From a bacterium (GTDB lineage Bacteria; Cyanobacteriota; Vampirovibrionia; Gastranaerophilales; Gastranaerophilaceae): DNA of 49,975 nt. The position numbers and the translations under genes were made by a program. The notes under the pieces were generated by a model. That model was not told the DNA's origin and searched no databases. It saw only the letters and a program-made list of their open reading frames with translations. Where the stretch lies: positions 1 through 49,975 of the forward strand of contig JAFUEV010000004.1 in NCBI GenBank assembly GCA_017470245.1. The letters run 5' to 3'. Each line of letters opens with the position of its first letter. The stretch's first letter is position 1. Positions 8,405-16,568 of this stretch are shown here, piece by piece.

Positions 8405-10489
8405 ATGGCAAGACAAGTTCCATTAGAGAGGGTAAGAAACTTTGGTATTGCTGCTCACATCGATGCAGGTAAGACAACTACCACAGAACGTATCCTTTTC
8501 TACACAGGTAAAACTCATAAAATCGGTGAAGTACATGATGGTGCTGCAGTTACCGACTTTATGGATCAAGAACGTGAAAGAGGTATTACAATCCAATCCG
8601 CAGCTGTTACTGCTATGTGGAAAAATCACCAATTTAACATTATAGACACACCCGGGCACGTTGACTTTACAATCGAAGTTGAACGTTCACTCCGTGTATT
8701 AGACGGAGTTGTTGCTGTATTCTGTGCTGTTGGTGGTGTTCAATCACAATCAGAAACAGTTTGGAGACAAGCTAACAGATATGAAGTACCGAGAATGGTA
8801 TTCGTTAATAAAATGGACAGAACAGGTGCTAACTTCTATCGTGTTGTTGAACAAATCAGAACAAGATTAGGCGGAAACGCTGTTCCTATCCAATTACCAA
8901 TTGGTGCTGAAGATAAATTTACAGGTCTTGTTGACCTTATGACAATGAAAGCTGAAATCTATACAAACGATTTAGGTACAGATATCAGAGAAGAAGAAAT
9001 TCCTGCAGATATGCTCGAAAAAGCTCAACAATACAGAGCTGATATGGTAGAAAAAATCTCTGAAACAGATGACGATTTAATGATGAAATTTATGGAAGGT
9101 GAAGAACCTACTATAGATGAATTAAAAGCAGCTTTAAGAAAAGCGGTTTGTACAAACCAAATCGTTCCTGTATGCTGCGGTACAGCATTTAAAAATAAAG
9201 GTGTTCAATTATTATTGGATAACGTTGTTTACTATATGCCATCACCATTAGATGTAAAAGCTATCGAAGGTGAACTTGAAGATGGTACAAAAGTTGCAAG
9301 ACATTCATCAGAAGATGAACCGTTTAGCGCTCTTGCATTTAAAATTATGACTGACCCTTATGTTGGTCGTTTAACATTCTTAAGAGTATATTCAGGTAAA
9401 TTATCATCCGGCTCTTATGTTTTAAATGCTACAAACGGTAAAAAAGAACGTATTTCAAGATTGGTTCAAATGTATGCCGATCAAAGAAACGAAATCACTG
9501 ATGTATATGCAGGTGATATCTGCGCAGCAGTTGGTTTGAAAGATACAACAACAGGTGATACTCTTTGTGATGAAAATGCACCTATTATATTAGAAAAAAT
9601 GGAATTCCCTGATCCTGTTATTTCAGTTGCTATTGAACCAAAAACAAAAGCCGATCAGGATAAAATGGGTATTGCACTTCAAAAACTTGCAGAAGAAGAT
9701 CCTTCATTCAGAGTTAAATCTGATACAGAAACAGGTCAAACAATTATTTCAGGTATGGGTGAACTTCACCTTGATATCATTGTTGACCGTTTATTAAGAG
9801 AATTTAAAGTTGATGCTAACGTTGGTAAACCACAGGTTGCATATCGTGAAACAATTCTTGGTACAGCTGATCAAGACTCTAAATTCATCCGTCAATCAGG
9901 TGGTAAAGGTCAATACGGTCATGTTAAAATCAGAATTGCTCCTGCAGGTGAAAACGAAGGATTTGTATTTGAAAACAAAATCGTCGGTGGTGCTATTCCT
10001 AAAGAATACATTGAACCTGCAAGAAAAGGTATGGAAGAAGCTCTTGAAGGCGGTATCTTAGCAGGATATCCTATGATAGACGTTAAAGTTGAACTTTATG
10101 ACGGTTCTTACCACGAAGTTGACTCTTCTGAAATGGCATTTAAAATTGCCGGTTCTATGGCTATCAAAGATGGTTGTAAGAAAGCAAGACCTTGTATCTT
10201 AGAACCTATGATGAAAGTAGAAATCGAAATTCCGGATGAATATACAGGTACAATTATCGGTGATATTTCAAGACGTCGTGGACGTATAGAAGGTCAAGAA
10301 CCTCTTGGTAATACAGGTAATGTAATTGTAAGAGCAACCGTTCCGTTAGGTAATATGTTCGGTTACGCTACAGACTTACGTTCAAATACTCAAGGTCGTG
10401 GTACATTCTCTATGGAATTCTTGAAATATGAACAAGTTCCTATGAATGTTCAAGAAGAAATTATTTCTAAATCTGGCGCTAATGCTTAA
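8405..10489 (+). CDS. fusA: Translation elongation factor G
   Basis: The 694-residue GTPase drives ribosomal translocation and, with RRF, recycling. G motifs are intact: '[14 protein letters not shown]' (P-loop), 'RGITIQSAA' (switch I), 'DTPGHVDF' (G3), 'NKMDR' (G4). Domains II-V follow, with '[20 protein letters not shown]' and 'GGKGQYGHV' at the start of domain IV. I choose the ATG at 8405 because AAGGA at 8391-8395 is well spaced from it (9 bases) but only 3 bases from the ATG at 8399. The gene is alone, not in the usual rpsL-rpsG-fusA-tuf cluster. A TATAAT at 8364-8369 is a possible -10. Codons are more GC-ending and regular than in neighbouring accessory genes, as expected for high expression. 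Confidence 0.97.
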   Translation: MARQVPLERVRNFGIAAHIDAGKTTTTERILFYTGKTHKIGEVHDGAAVTDFMDQERERGITIQSAAVTAMWKNHQFNIIDTPGHVDFTIEVERSLRVLDGVVAVFCAVGGVQSQSETVWRQANRYEVPRMVFVNKMDRTGANFYRVVEQIRTRLGGNAVPIQLPIGAEDKFTGLVDLMTMKAEIYTNDLGTDIREEEIPADMLEKAQQYRADMVEKISETDDDLMMKFMEGEEPTIDELKAALRKAVCTNQIVPVCCGTAFKNKGVQLLLDNVVYYMPSPLDVKAIEGELEDGTKVARHSSEDEPFSALAFKIMTDPYVGRLTFLRVYSGKLSSGSYVLNATNGKKERISRLVQMYADQRNEITDVYAGDICAAVGLKDTTTGDTLCDENAPIILEKMEFPDPVISVAIEPKTKADQDKMGIALQKLAEEDPSFRVKSDTETGQTIISGMGELHLDIIVDRLLREFKVDANVGKPQVAYRETILGTADQDSKFIRQSGGKGQYGHVKIRIAPAGENEGFVFENKIVGGAIPKEYIEPARKGMEEALEGGILAGYPMIDVKVELYDGSYHEVDSSEMAFKIAGSMAIKDGCKKARPCILEPMMKVEIEIPDEYTGTIIGDISRRRGRIEGQEPLGNTGNVIVRATVPLGNMFGYATDLRSNTQGRGTFSMEFLKYEQVPMNVQEEIISKSGANA

Positions 10490-10509
10490 TTAGAGATATA
10501 TAAAATTAA

Positions 10510-10543
10510 AAATAAGGAAACCTTTTGGTTTCCTTATTTTTTT
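10510..10543 (+). terminator. Rho-independent terminator after fusA
   Basis: A 13-bp perfect stem (10510-10522 with 10527-10539, core TAAGGAAACC) with a TTTT loop is followed by a T run. It lies between fusA and a converging gene and could serve both. Confidence 0.85.
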
Positions 10544-10559
10544 ATATTAGATGAATTTA

Positions 10560-11168
10560 TTATTCGTTAACTTCTGCTTTTTCTTCATCAACAACATTTT
10601 CATTTTCTGCAGCTTCTTCCGCAACATTTTTTTCTTCAACTTGAGTTCTTAAATCTTCAAGTTCTCTTTTCATTGCGATATTGTCTGCTTTTGCAGCCAT
10701 AGCTGCTGTAGGTATTAAACCAAGGCAGAAATAACTAGCCAATATTTTTCCTGCGGAACGTTTTCCTGTTTCAGGATTTTTACCGTAGAAGTCCAATATT
10801 TTAGTTTCTTTTTCATATTTTTTAGCTGCTTTATATTCTTGTTTTAATTCTTTAACGCTTTTTTGTTCTGTTTGAGGTTTATTTTCAAGTTGACCTTTTA
10901 AGTCATCAATTTCTCTTTGCATTGCAATTTTATCAGCCTTTTTTGCATAATGGATTGTTGGAACCAAACCGATTAGCAATGTGCTTGCAATTATTTTGCC
11001 TGCAGAACGTTTTCCGTTACTATCAGCACCGTAGATACTTAAAATTTTGCTTTCTTTTTCATACTTCTTTGCAGCCTTTAATTCTTGTTTAAGTTCCTTT
11101 GCACTTTTTTGTGGAGCTGCATTTGAATTACCTTGAACATTTGCAGTAATGCTGTTGTTTACGTACAT
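10560..11168 (-). CDS. Tandem-duplicated protein with hydrophobic hairpins, unknown function
   Basis: This 202-residue protein consists of two near-identical copies of an about 75-residue unit (residues 21-94 and 103-177). Each unit runs 'KELKQE-KAAKKYEKE-KIL--YG', then 'GKRSAGKI-AS', a hydrophobic stretch with 'GL-PT', then 'AKKADKIAM-RE--DL'. The hydrophobic segment is only about 12-14 residues and could be membrane-dipping. The first 20 residues are Asn/Ala/Ser-rich and disordered. The C-terminus is acidic, with a Glu/Asn/Val run. A GGAAAAGGTGAAG stretch precedes the ATG. I do not recognise the family; it belongs to the lineage-specific block that continues to 16425. Internal duplication suggests a scaffold or coat-like role, but nothing in the sequence proves it. 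Confidence 0.75.
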   Translation of the reverse strand: MYVNNSITANVQGNSNAAPQKSAKELKQELKAAKKYEKESKILSIYGADSNGKRSAGKIIASTLLIGLVPTIHYAKKADKIAMQREIDDLKGQLENKPQTEQKSVKELKQEYKAAKKYEKETKILDFYGKNPETGKRSAGKILASYFCLGLIPTAAMAAKADNIAMKRELEDLRTQVEEKNVAEEAAENENVVDEEKAEVNE

Positions 11169-11301
11169 AAAACTTCACCTTTTCCTTCCCTGAATGAACA
11201 CTTATTTTTAGATTACTTACTAACTTCCTTACTTCTATATAAACTATTTTTTTAGCCTAAAATTGATTTAAACTGAAAAAATATTTTGTAGAAATATAAA
11301 A

Positions 11302-11337
11302 AAAAATGCGTATTAATCATTATTTTATTGATTAATA
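11302..11337 (-). terminator. Rho-independent terminator for the 12356/11400 gene pair
   Basis: TATTAATCA at 11311-11319 pairs with TGATTAATA at 11329-11337. On the minus strand it is followed by ACGCA and an uninterrupted T run. It lies about 60 bases beyond the stop of the repeat protein. Confidence 0.6.
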
Positions 11338-11399
11338 TTTCTTAATGTTTTTTTATTGTCTTTTGAAAAAATATTCTGTATTTTTATTTGTATTAAGCC

Positions 11400-12311
11400 T
11401 TATGTTTGAACATCAAGTTTTTTAGTAGTTGGTATTTTTATCAATCCCAAATCTATTTCTTGAATCATTTTATTTTTATTACCTTTATAAGTAATAGCAA
11501 AAATAGCTTCATCGGGTGTAAGTACTCTGCTTAAACCTGATTTCGGGTTCCCGTTTTCATCTGTTTGCGTATAAGCAAGATAATTATCAACAATGTATCT
11601 TGCTTGAGCCAGTTTATATGCATATTGGGGGCTTACTCCATTATCAATTAAATCGATGTAATTTTGTATTTTATTTGGAGTAAGAAAACTTGATATAAAA
11701 TCTATTGCTTCTTGTGGGGTTAAAATTCTCGAAGCTCCGGATTTTGGCTTACCTTCTTCATCTGTTTTTGTTAATTCATTATACCTTTGATAGATAGATT
11801 TTCTCATTAATAATCTTTTTGTATCTTTCATTGATACTCCTTCATCAACAAGGTTGATAAAGTCTTGAACTTTAGATGGAGTTAGACAGTGGGTTGTATC
11901 TTTTACAAAAAAGATACCTTCTTCTTGTGATAATGCTCTTGAAGCACCGTTAGTCGGATTACCATTTTCATCAGTTTGTGTCAGTCGGTTATATTCATTC
12001 TGCTTTGTACGGCTTTTAGCTAAAAATGCTGCATCATTTGCAGGTATTCCGGTATCAACCAAATCAATAAATGTTTGTAATCTGCTTGAAATCATTCCTT
12101 GTGCTGCAATAGTTTCTTCAATTGATAGTGTTCTGCTTAACCCTGATTTTGGTTTGCCGTCTTTATTAGTTTCGGTTAAAAATATATCTTTCGGACTTAA
12201 TTTGTGTATATGTTCCGTTGTAAATTCATCATCTGTTATTTTATAACTTACAAAGGTTGTTTGTGTTGATTTTTCATTTTCAAATTTTATAATTTTAATG
12301 CCGTTTATCAT
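11400..12311 (-). CDS. Protein with four about 68-residue tandem repeats, unknown function
   Basis: The 303-residue protein contains four copies of a unit whose best-conserved part reads T-x-T-D-E-x-G-x-P-x-S-G-x-S-R-x-L-x-x-E-E/A-A/T-I. The units begin near residues 46, 111, 181 and 248. Between these marks each unit has a helical segment like 'K-Q-F-I-D-L-V-D-x-G-V-S' followed by 'A--L-A--R'. There is no signal peptide or membrane segment. AGGAATATT precedes the ATG, and the gene follows the HNH-like gene by 44 bases on the same strand, so the two are probably co-transcribed. The regular alternation of a Gly/Pro/Ser loop and a helix pair looks like a solenoid-type binding protein. I cannot name a family. 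As the partner of a nuclease-like gene it could be an accessory or immunity protein, which is speculation. Confidence 0.75.
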   Translation of the reverse strand: MINGIKIIKFENEKSTQTTFVSYKITDDEFTTEHIHKLSPKDIFLTETNKDGKPKSGLSRTLSIEETIAAQGMISSRLQTFIDLVDTGIPANDAAFLAKSRTKQNEYNRLTQTDENGNPTNGASRALSQEEGIFFVKDTTHCLTPSKVQDFINLVDEGVSMKDTKRLLMRKSIYQRYNELTKTDEEGKPKSGASRILTPQEAIDFISSFLTPNKIQNYIDLIDNGVSPQYAYKLAQARYIVDNYLAYTQTDENGNPKSGLSRVLTPDEAIFAITYKGNKNKMIQEIDLGLIKIPTTKKLDVQT

Positions 12312-12355
12312 AATATTCCTGTTTGGTAATTTAAAAAATTATTAGTTAATTCAAT

Positions 12356-13519
12356 TTATAATGGTGGTATTTCTCCGTCACCGAATAATTTTAGTTGACC
12401 TTTCGATGCCTCAAAAATAGTCTGCGTTGCATGTGCAACATAATTTCTGTATTTCTTTTTCTTAATTCTTTTGCTTTTTATCATGTCATCTATGACATCA
12501 AAATATTCTCTTAGGTGAGTAATTCTGTTTGCTTTGTCTTCATATAACCATTGAAGAAATGATTTATTCCCCTTTTGAGAATTGCATGCGCTGTGCATTG
12601 CAAGGTAATTTGATATATCATCATGATTGTTTTCTATTCCATATGCAATAATGTGGTCTGTATTTGCTACAGAAGATGAAAAAAATCTTTTTGCAATATC
12701 AAAAGATTTCCAATCATCGTTATATTTATTTTTACCGGAATATTTTACAATCCAGGCAGAATTAATATCGGCAGAAGTTGGAAATGTTTTTGCTATTCGT
12801 TGCAATTTATCATATTTATGATGATTACGAATTTTAATTTTACTTATTCTATCCAATACTATTTTACGTCTAAATGGAGCTTCTGAATTTGTTTTGCGGA
12901 TTAATCCGACAAGAGCTTTTATTTTGTTATTTAAAACTATTTGTTCATCTTTGGGTAATGTTCTTGCTAAAGCTCTCATTTTATTTACTGTTTTTAATTG
13001 TTGTTTTTGTAATAACGGTAATTTCTTTTCTCTTAATTTAACTAATAACGTTCTAATATCTTTTGTGCCCGATTTTTTAGATAATTCAAGAATTTCATCA
13101 TATACACTTTCTTCAACAGGACGCATATATTCTTTATATTTACCTATACAGTCAAGGTATTCATCTGGTTCAAGAGTGGAAAGTTCATCTGCTATTGCAT
13201 TATATTTATTTAAATTTAGCATTTTTTTACCGCATGCGGGGCATGGAATATCACTAAATCTTGCGATATAAAAATCGCCTGATTTTTCTGCCAATTTTCT
13301 TTTATCTGTCGAAAAAGTTCTTGCTTTGCGAGAATTAAAATTAATATCGGACTTGTTTGTATTATTTAGTTTTAAAATTCCAATAGGCGGATAATATATA
13401 TTCGACAAATACTGTCCAAACGTTTTTGATTCTGTTTGAACAGGCTTTTCTGTATTTATTTTGTTATTTTCAGAATAATTCTTTATTTTTGATAAAGAAT
13501 TTATACTGGATATTCGCAT
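12356..13519 (-). CDS. HNH endonuclease-like protein with lineage-type N-terminal tag
   Basis: The 387-residue protein opens 'MRISSINSL', followed by a disordered Asn/Lys/Thr-rich stretch and 'NIYYPPIGI', ending near 'INFNSRK' (59-65). A CPAC knuckle (Cys93, Cys96) follows. Residues 286-317 read 'NTDHIIAYG...DISNYLAMHSACNSQKGN', which matches the HNH core: Asp-His (288-289), Asn (304), His (309), Cys (312) and the terminal Asn-x-x-Lys-Gly. CPAC with HSAC plausibly binds one structural zinc. About 190 residues, mostly helical and Lys-rich, lie between the two halves, which is unusually long. The predicted activity is metal-dependent DNA cleavage. The tag shared with other proteins in the window suggests a common destination, possibly export. 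A homing nuclease is less likely since no intron or intein is visible. Activity is unproven. Confidence 0.7.
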   Translation of the reverse strand: MRISSINSLSKIKNYSENNKINTEKPVQTESKTFGQYLSNIYYPPIGILKLNNTNKSDINFNSRKARTFSTDKRKLAEKSGDFYIARFSDIPCPACGKKMLNLNKYNAIADELSTLEPDEYLDCIGKYKEYMRPVEESVYDEILELSKKSGTKDIRTLLVKLREKKLPLLQKQQLKTVNKMRALARTLPKDEQIVLNNKIKALVGLIRKTNSEAPFRRKIVLDRISKIKIRNHHKYDKLQRIAKTFPTSADINSAWIVKYSGKNKYNDDWKSFDIAKRFFSSSVANTDHIIAYGIENNHDDISNYLAMHSACNSQKGNKSFLQWLYEDKANRITHLREYFDVIDDMIKSKRIKKKKYRNYVAHATQTIFEASKGQLKLFGDGEIPPL

Positions 13520-13865
13520 TTTCTTTCCATTTATCTCTTATTTGTTTGAAAACTCATAATTATATTTTTTGTTAATGAGAGTTAAAAAATGTAAACTTGG
13601 ATTTTTTAGGTGTGTTTTTTTGCATTTTGTAAAAAAAGGTGCTATTTTTTTAGAAAAATACCCTATTTTTATCAAAAATGCATCAAAAAATTGCAAAAAA
13701 TGCAAAAAAATGAAGTTCAAGTTTTTTATTTTTTAAAATTAAAACGCAAAGAAATTTGTTTTTGTACGTTAACTTGATATTATTGCTTGTATGGGCATGT
13801 ATTAAAAAATTTTCAGACAGGCAAATAAAAAGAAAAGGTCGAACATATAAAAGGTATCTTAAAAC
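13520..13865. repeat. Divergent intergenic region with an A/T-run inverted repeat
   Basis: This 346-base gap lies between two divergently transcribed genes. It contains a perfect 14-base inverted repeat: seven T, GCA, TTTT at 13615-13628 and its complement at 13697-13710, enclosing a 68-base loop that is itself made of A and T runs. Several TGCA-centred A-runs in the right half ('CATCAAAAAATTGCAAAAAA') look like phased A-tracts, which would bend DNA. Frames across it are Phe/Lys-rich and have no ribosome-binding site, so I call no gene. It may hold the divergent promoters. Confidence 0.45.
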
Positions 13866-15572
13866 GTGAAAATAACCCCAGTAGATAGAAATCAAGTATT
13901 AAATAAAACAAATAATATACAAAGAAAAAATACAAATACACCGTCAAATTCTTTTAACGGTGCGGGTGATGCTGCCTTTAATGTGTTGGATAAAGCATTT
14001 AGTGTGCTGGATAAAAATGCCATGATACAGGTTTCGTTTGTGGATACAGTTTCTACAAATATTCCGAGAACTTTGGTTGATTTGAAAACTGGTCTGGCTG
14101 CTGCATTTGAAACATGTAGACGTGAATTTTCAGGCTTGTTTGTTAATTGTTTAATGCCGGGACTCGTTGTTAAAGCACTTGCAGCAATGCTTCCTAAATC
14201 AGAACAATTAAAAAATACTGATGTTGTCGGGTCATGGGCAAACGGTAGTTCTATAGATAAGTTAAAAGGTGTATATAAGGAAGCTCAAACATCGGGTGCA
14301 GCGGATACTACAAAAGATTTTGTAGAAAAAGCAATTGGTGCATTGGAAGGTTTAGACGGTAAAAGTTGGGTTAAATATGCTGATAAAGCTCAAGAACCCG
14401 TATATCAATCCGCAATAACAGATGTTACACAAGCAATAGGAAAAACAGGCAAAGAAAGAAAGACGCTGTTAAAACAAGCCCAAGCAAAATTGGCTGGATT
14501 AACAAAAGCGGAAAGCGTACTTAAATTTAACGGTCAACCTCAAGCTAATTTAGAAGAAACTTTGCGTGATGTTGCAGATTTGGGTTCAAAATTTAATGTC
14601 GTTAAAGATAAAACAATTGCTAAAGTCGGTGCTGATTCAAAAGATGTTACAGCAAAAGTTGCAGAAGCAGTTGATAAATATAGTTCATCACTTACAAAAT
14701 TTGTAAACAAAAAGAGTCTTATAGGTATGGCAATTGTAGTTGGTATTGCCGTAAGTATTCAAACTATTAATAGAGCAATAACAAGAAAGCAGTTTAAGGC
14801 TGAAGGTGCTCCTATTTATAAAGATTTTGGTAAAAAAGATACAACCCAAAAAATGGATGATAAACAAAAGAAAAAATTCTTCGGTAAAAAATTATTGTCT
14901 GCAGCAGGAATGTATGGTTTGGCTGCTGCTTCAATGATGAAAAAACCAACACTGGGAATGTTCCAGTTTTCCGGCATTTTCCCGACAATGGATCAATGTC
15001 GTTGGATAGCAGCTTCAACATTTGCAAGCAGAATGATGGGCGCAGAAGATGAAAACGAATTAAGAGAATCAACTGTTCGTGATATAGCTTCTTTCTCCGG
15101 TTTGTATTTCTTGGGTGATTATGTAAAAAAAGGTGTTGCTTCCGGCATAGAAAAACTTTCACAAACTAAAAAAGGCGCACAATTATTAGGTGAAAATGTT
15201 GTATTATTAAATCGTAAAAAAGAAGTTGCAAAGCCGATTATTGAAGAAGGTGCTTCCGCTGCTAAAAAATTAGCTTCTAATGTTGCATACAGAGCAAAAC
15301 AATTTGGAAACTGGATAAAAAATACAGATTTGAAAACTGCTGCAGAAGTATCGAGTACAAAAGTTCGTAATATGAGAAATATTTGCAGAGTTGCGGATAT
15401 TGCATTCTCTGTTCTTATGTTAGGTGTTCTTTTACCGAAATATAATCGTTCTGTTACAGAGAAAAAAGTTGCGGCAGCTAAACTTGAGGAAGAAAAACAA
15501 AAGCGTGCTATGTTTGATATTTCAAACTTGAAAAATGTACCTAATGTTTTTAAGAATTTAATGAAAGAATAA
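13866..15572 (+). CDS. Large lineage-specific membrane-associated protein (paralogue of 47165-48838)
   Basis: The 568-residue protein starts at GTG with an AAAGG about 10 bases upstream. It opens with the tag 'MKITPVDRNQ', a disordered Asn/Thr/Lys stretch and 'NSFNGAGDAAF'. It then has 'IPRTLVDLKTG', a mixed region with 'GLDGKSWVKYADKA', a hydrophobic segment near 283-300, a lysine cluster near 335-345, and a conserved block 'FASRMMGAEDENELREST' near residues 385-403. A second hydrophobic segment lies near 508-522 ('IAFSVLMLGVLLPKY'). The same order of motifs occurs in the 557-residue protein at 47165-48838, so these are paralogues. Family and function are unknown. The Ala/Gly-rich hydrophobic helices with amphipathic charged stretches suggest a membrane-inserting protein. 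Confidence 0.8.
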   Translation: MKITPVDRNQVLNKTNNIQRKNTNTPSNSFNGAGDAAFNVLDKAFSVLDKNAMIQVSFVDTVSTNIPRTLVDLKTGLAAAFETCRREFSGLFVNCLMPGLVVKALAAMLPKSEQLKNTDVVGSWANGSSIDKLKGVYKEAQTSGAADTTKDFVEKAIGALEGLDGKSWVKYADKAQEPVYQSAITDVTQAIGKTGKERKTLLKQAQAKLAGLTKAESVLKFNGQPQANLEETLRDVADLGSKFNVVKDKTIAKVGADSKDVTAKVAEAVDKYSSSLTKFVNKKSLIGMAIVVGIAVSIQTINRAITRKQFKAEGAPIYKDFGKKDTTQKMDDKQKKKFFGKKLLSAAGMYGLAAASMMKKPTLGMFQFSGIFPTMDQCRWIAASTFASRMMGAEDENELRESTVRDIASFSGLYFLGDYVKKGVASGIEKLSQTKKGAQLLGENVVLLNRKKEVAKPIIEEGASAAKKLASNVAYRAKQFGNWIKNTDLKTAAEVSSTKVRNMRNICRVADIAFSVLMLGVLLPKYNRSVTEKKVAAAKLEEEKQKRAMFDISNLKNVPNVFKNLMKE

Positions 15573-15706
15573 AATTATAAATTGTAAATTTTAAAATAAA
15601 AACAGGCAAAATTTTTTTAATTCATGTTTTGTACTAATGTTGAGTTGTTAAAAACTCAAAAATGTTATATAATGATTTACCGAGTAAAAGGATAAAGGAG
15701 TAAAAA

Positions 15707-16069
15707 GTGGTTGACAATAGGTCGGCCGGTGCACTCGGAATCGGAGGGGGTATTAACTTCAAAAGCGGTGATATTTCAGGAACCGCAGCAAAAACTTCCG
15801 ATGATAGAGCGAGCCAAGGTATGGAATACTTTATGCAAGAAGGTGAACAAAATACTCAAAAAGAGAATTTTGTTGACAGGAGCATGGAACTTCGTGCCTC
15901 TTTAAATTCGCTTGCGCTTTTAAATGTTGTTTCCGTTATACAAAATCAAAATAAAAGAAAAAATATACTTTTAGAAGATGAAGATTTAGCAGAAAAAATT
16001 AAAGCTAAAAAAGTTGAAAAAATAGGCGAAGATAAAAATAATAAATCTGATGAAAAAGAAAAAAAATAA
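15707..16069 (+). CDS. Small protein of unknown function, GTG start
   Basis: The 120-residue frame starts at GTG behind an excellent AAAGGAG (15694-15700, 6 bases spacing) and ends inside the left arm of a strong terminator, so it is a real unit. The N-terminus is Gly/Ala/Ser-rich ('GALGIGGGINFKSGDISG'). A middle segment forms amphipathic helix ('RSMELRASLNSLALLNVVS'). The C-terminus is very Lys/Glu-rich and probably disordered. There is no signal peptide or membrane helix. It follows the 13866 gene by 134 bases. I do not recognise the family. The 'INFKSG' near residue 16 recalls the F-x-G end of the N-terminal tag seen elsewhere, although the Met-x-Ile opening is missing. Confidence 0.65.
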   Translation: MVDNRSAGALGIGGGINFKSGDISGTAAKTSDDRASQGMEYFMQEGEQNTQKENFVDRSMELRASLNSLALLNVVSVIQNQNKRKNILLEDEDLAEKIKAKKVEKIGEDKNNKSDEKEKK

Positions 16070-16100
16070 ACTCGATTAATTTAATCGAGTTTATTTTTTA
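16064..16100. terminator. Bidirectional terminator between converging small genes
   Basis: A 16-bp stem (16064-16079 with 16081-16096, core AAACTCGATTAA) is almost a perfect palindrome. It is flanked by an A run on the left and a T run on the right, so it can stop transcripts from both sides. Confidence 0.85.
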
Positions 16101-16110
16101 TTATTCTTTA

Positions 16111-16425
16111 TTACATACACCATTCAGTACTATATAATTTTCTTTGTGTATATTCATCAGGTGTTTCTTTTTGTTTTTGAGCTGCTCTGTCTGCTGCTGC
16201 TTGTCTTCTTAATTCTTGTAAAGATTCTTGTTCATGTCTTTGAGCTTCTCTAATTTGACCTGCAGTAACAGGGAATGCATAGTTATCGCCCCAAGTGCTA
16301 TAACATACAACTGCATCATCTGGTGTTTCTGCTGTTAATTTAACTAAAGGTTTTTTTTCTTCTGCTGCTTTAAATGAAGAATTTACTCTTGACGGTGTTG
16401 TTGCAGAAATCGCTGAAATATTCAT
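16111..16425 (-). CDS. Small tagged protein of unknown function
   Basis: This 104-residue protein has a strong AAAAGGAG site 6 bases before the ATG. It opens 'MNISAISATTPSRVNSSFKA', a compact version of the Met-x-Ile-x-x-Ile tag ending in S-F-K-A at residues 17-20. The middle has 'AVVCYSTWGDNYAFPVTAGQ', with conserved-looking Trp and Tyr. The C-terminal half is a charged helix with Arg/Gln/Glu repeats, ending in 'STEWCM'. There are two cysteines (one at position 103). No membrane segment is present. Family unknown. Confidence 0.7.
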   Translation of the reverse strand: MNISAISATTPSRVNSSFKAAEEKKPLVKLTAETPDDAVVCYSTWGDNYAFPVTAGQIREAQRHEQESLQELRRQAAADRAAQKQKETPDEYTQRKLYSTEWCM

Positions 16426-16568
16426 TTTAACTCCTTTTCCATTTTCACACTACGATTATATTAAAACACTAAAAAAAATAAATTGCATTATTTTAAACTT
16501 TTGTAATTAAATCTTAATATTTTTAATAAAAAAAATAATCTGTTAGAATAATATAAAAGGGTTTTAGT

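Noticed and set aside
13538..13895. Phe/Lys-rich frames on the minus strand in the divergent intergenic region
   Set aside because: They cross A and T runs, have no ribosome-binding site, and one runs into the start of the 13866 gene.
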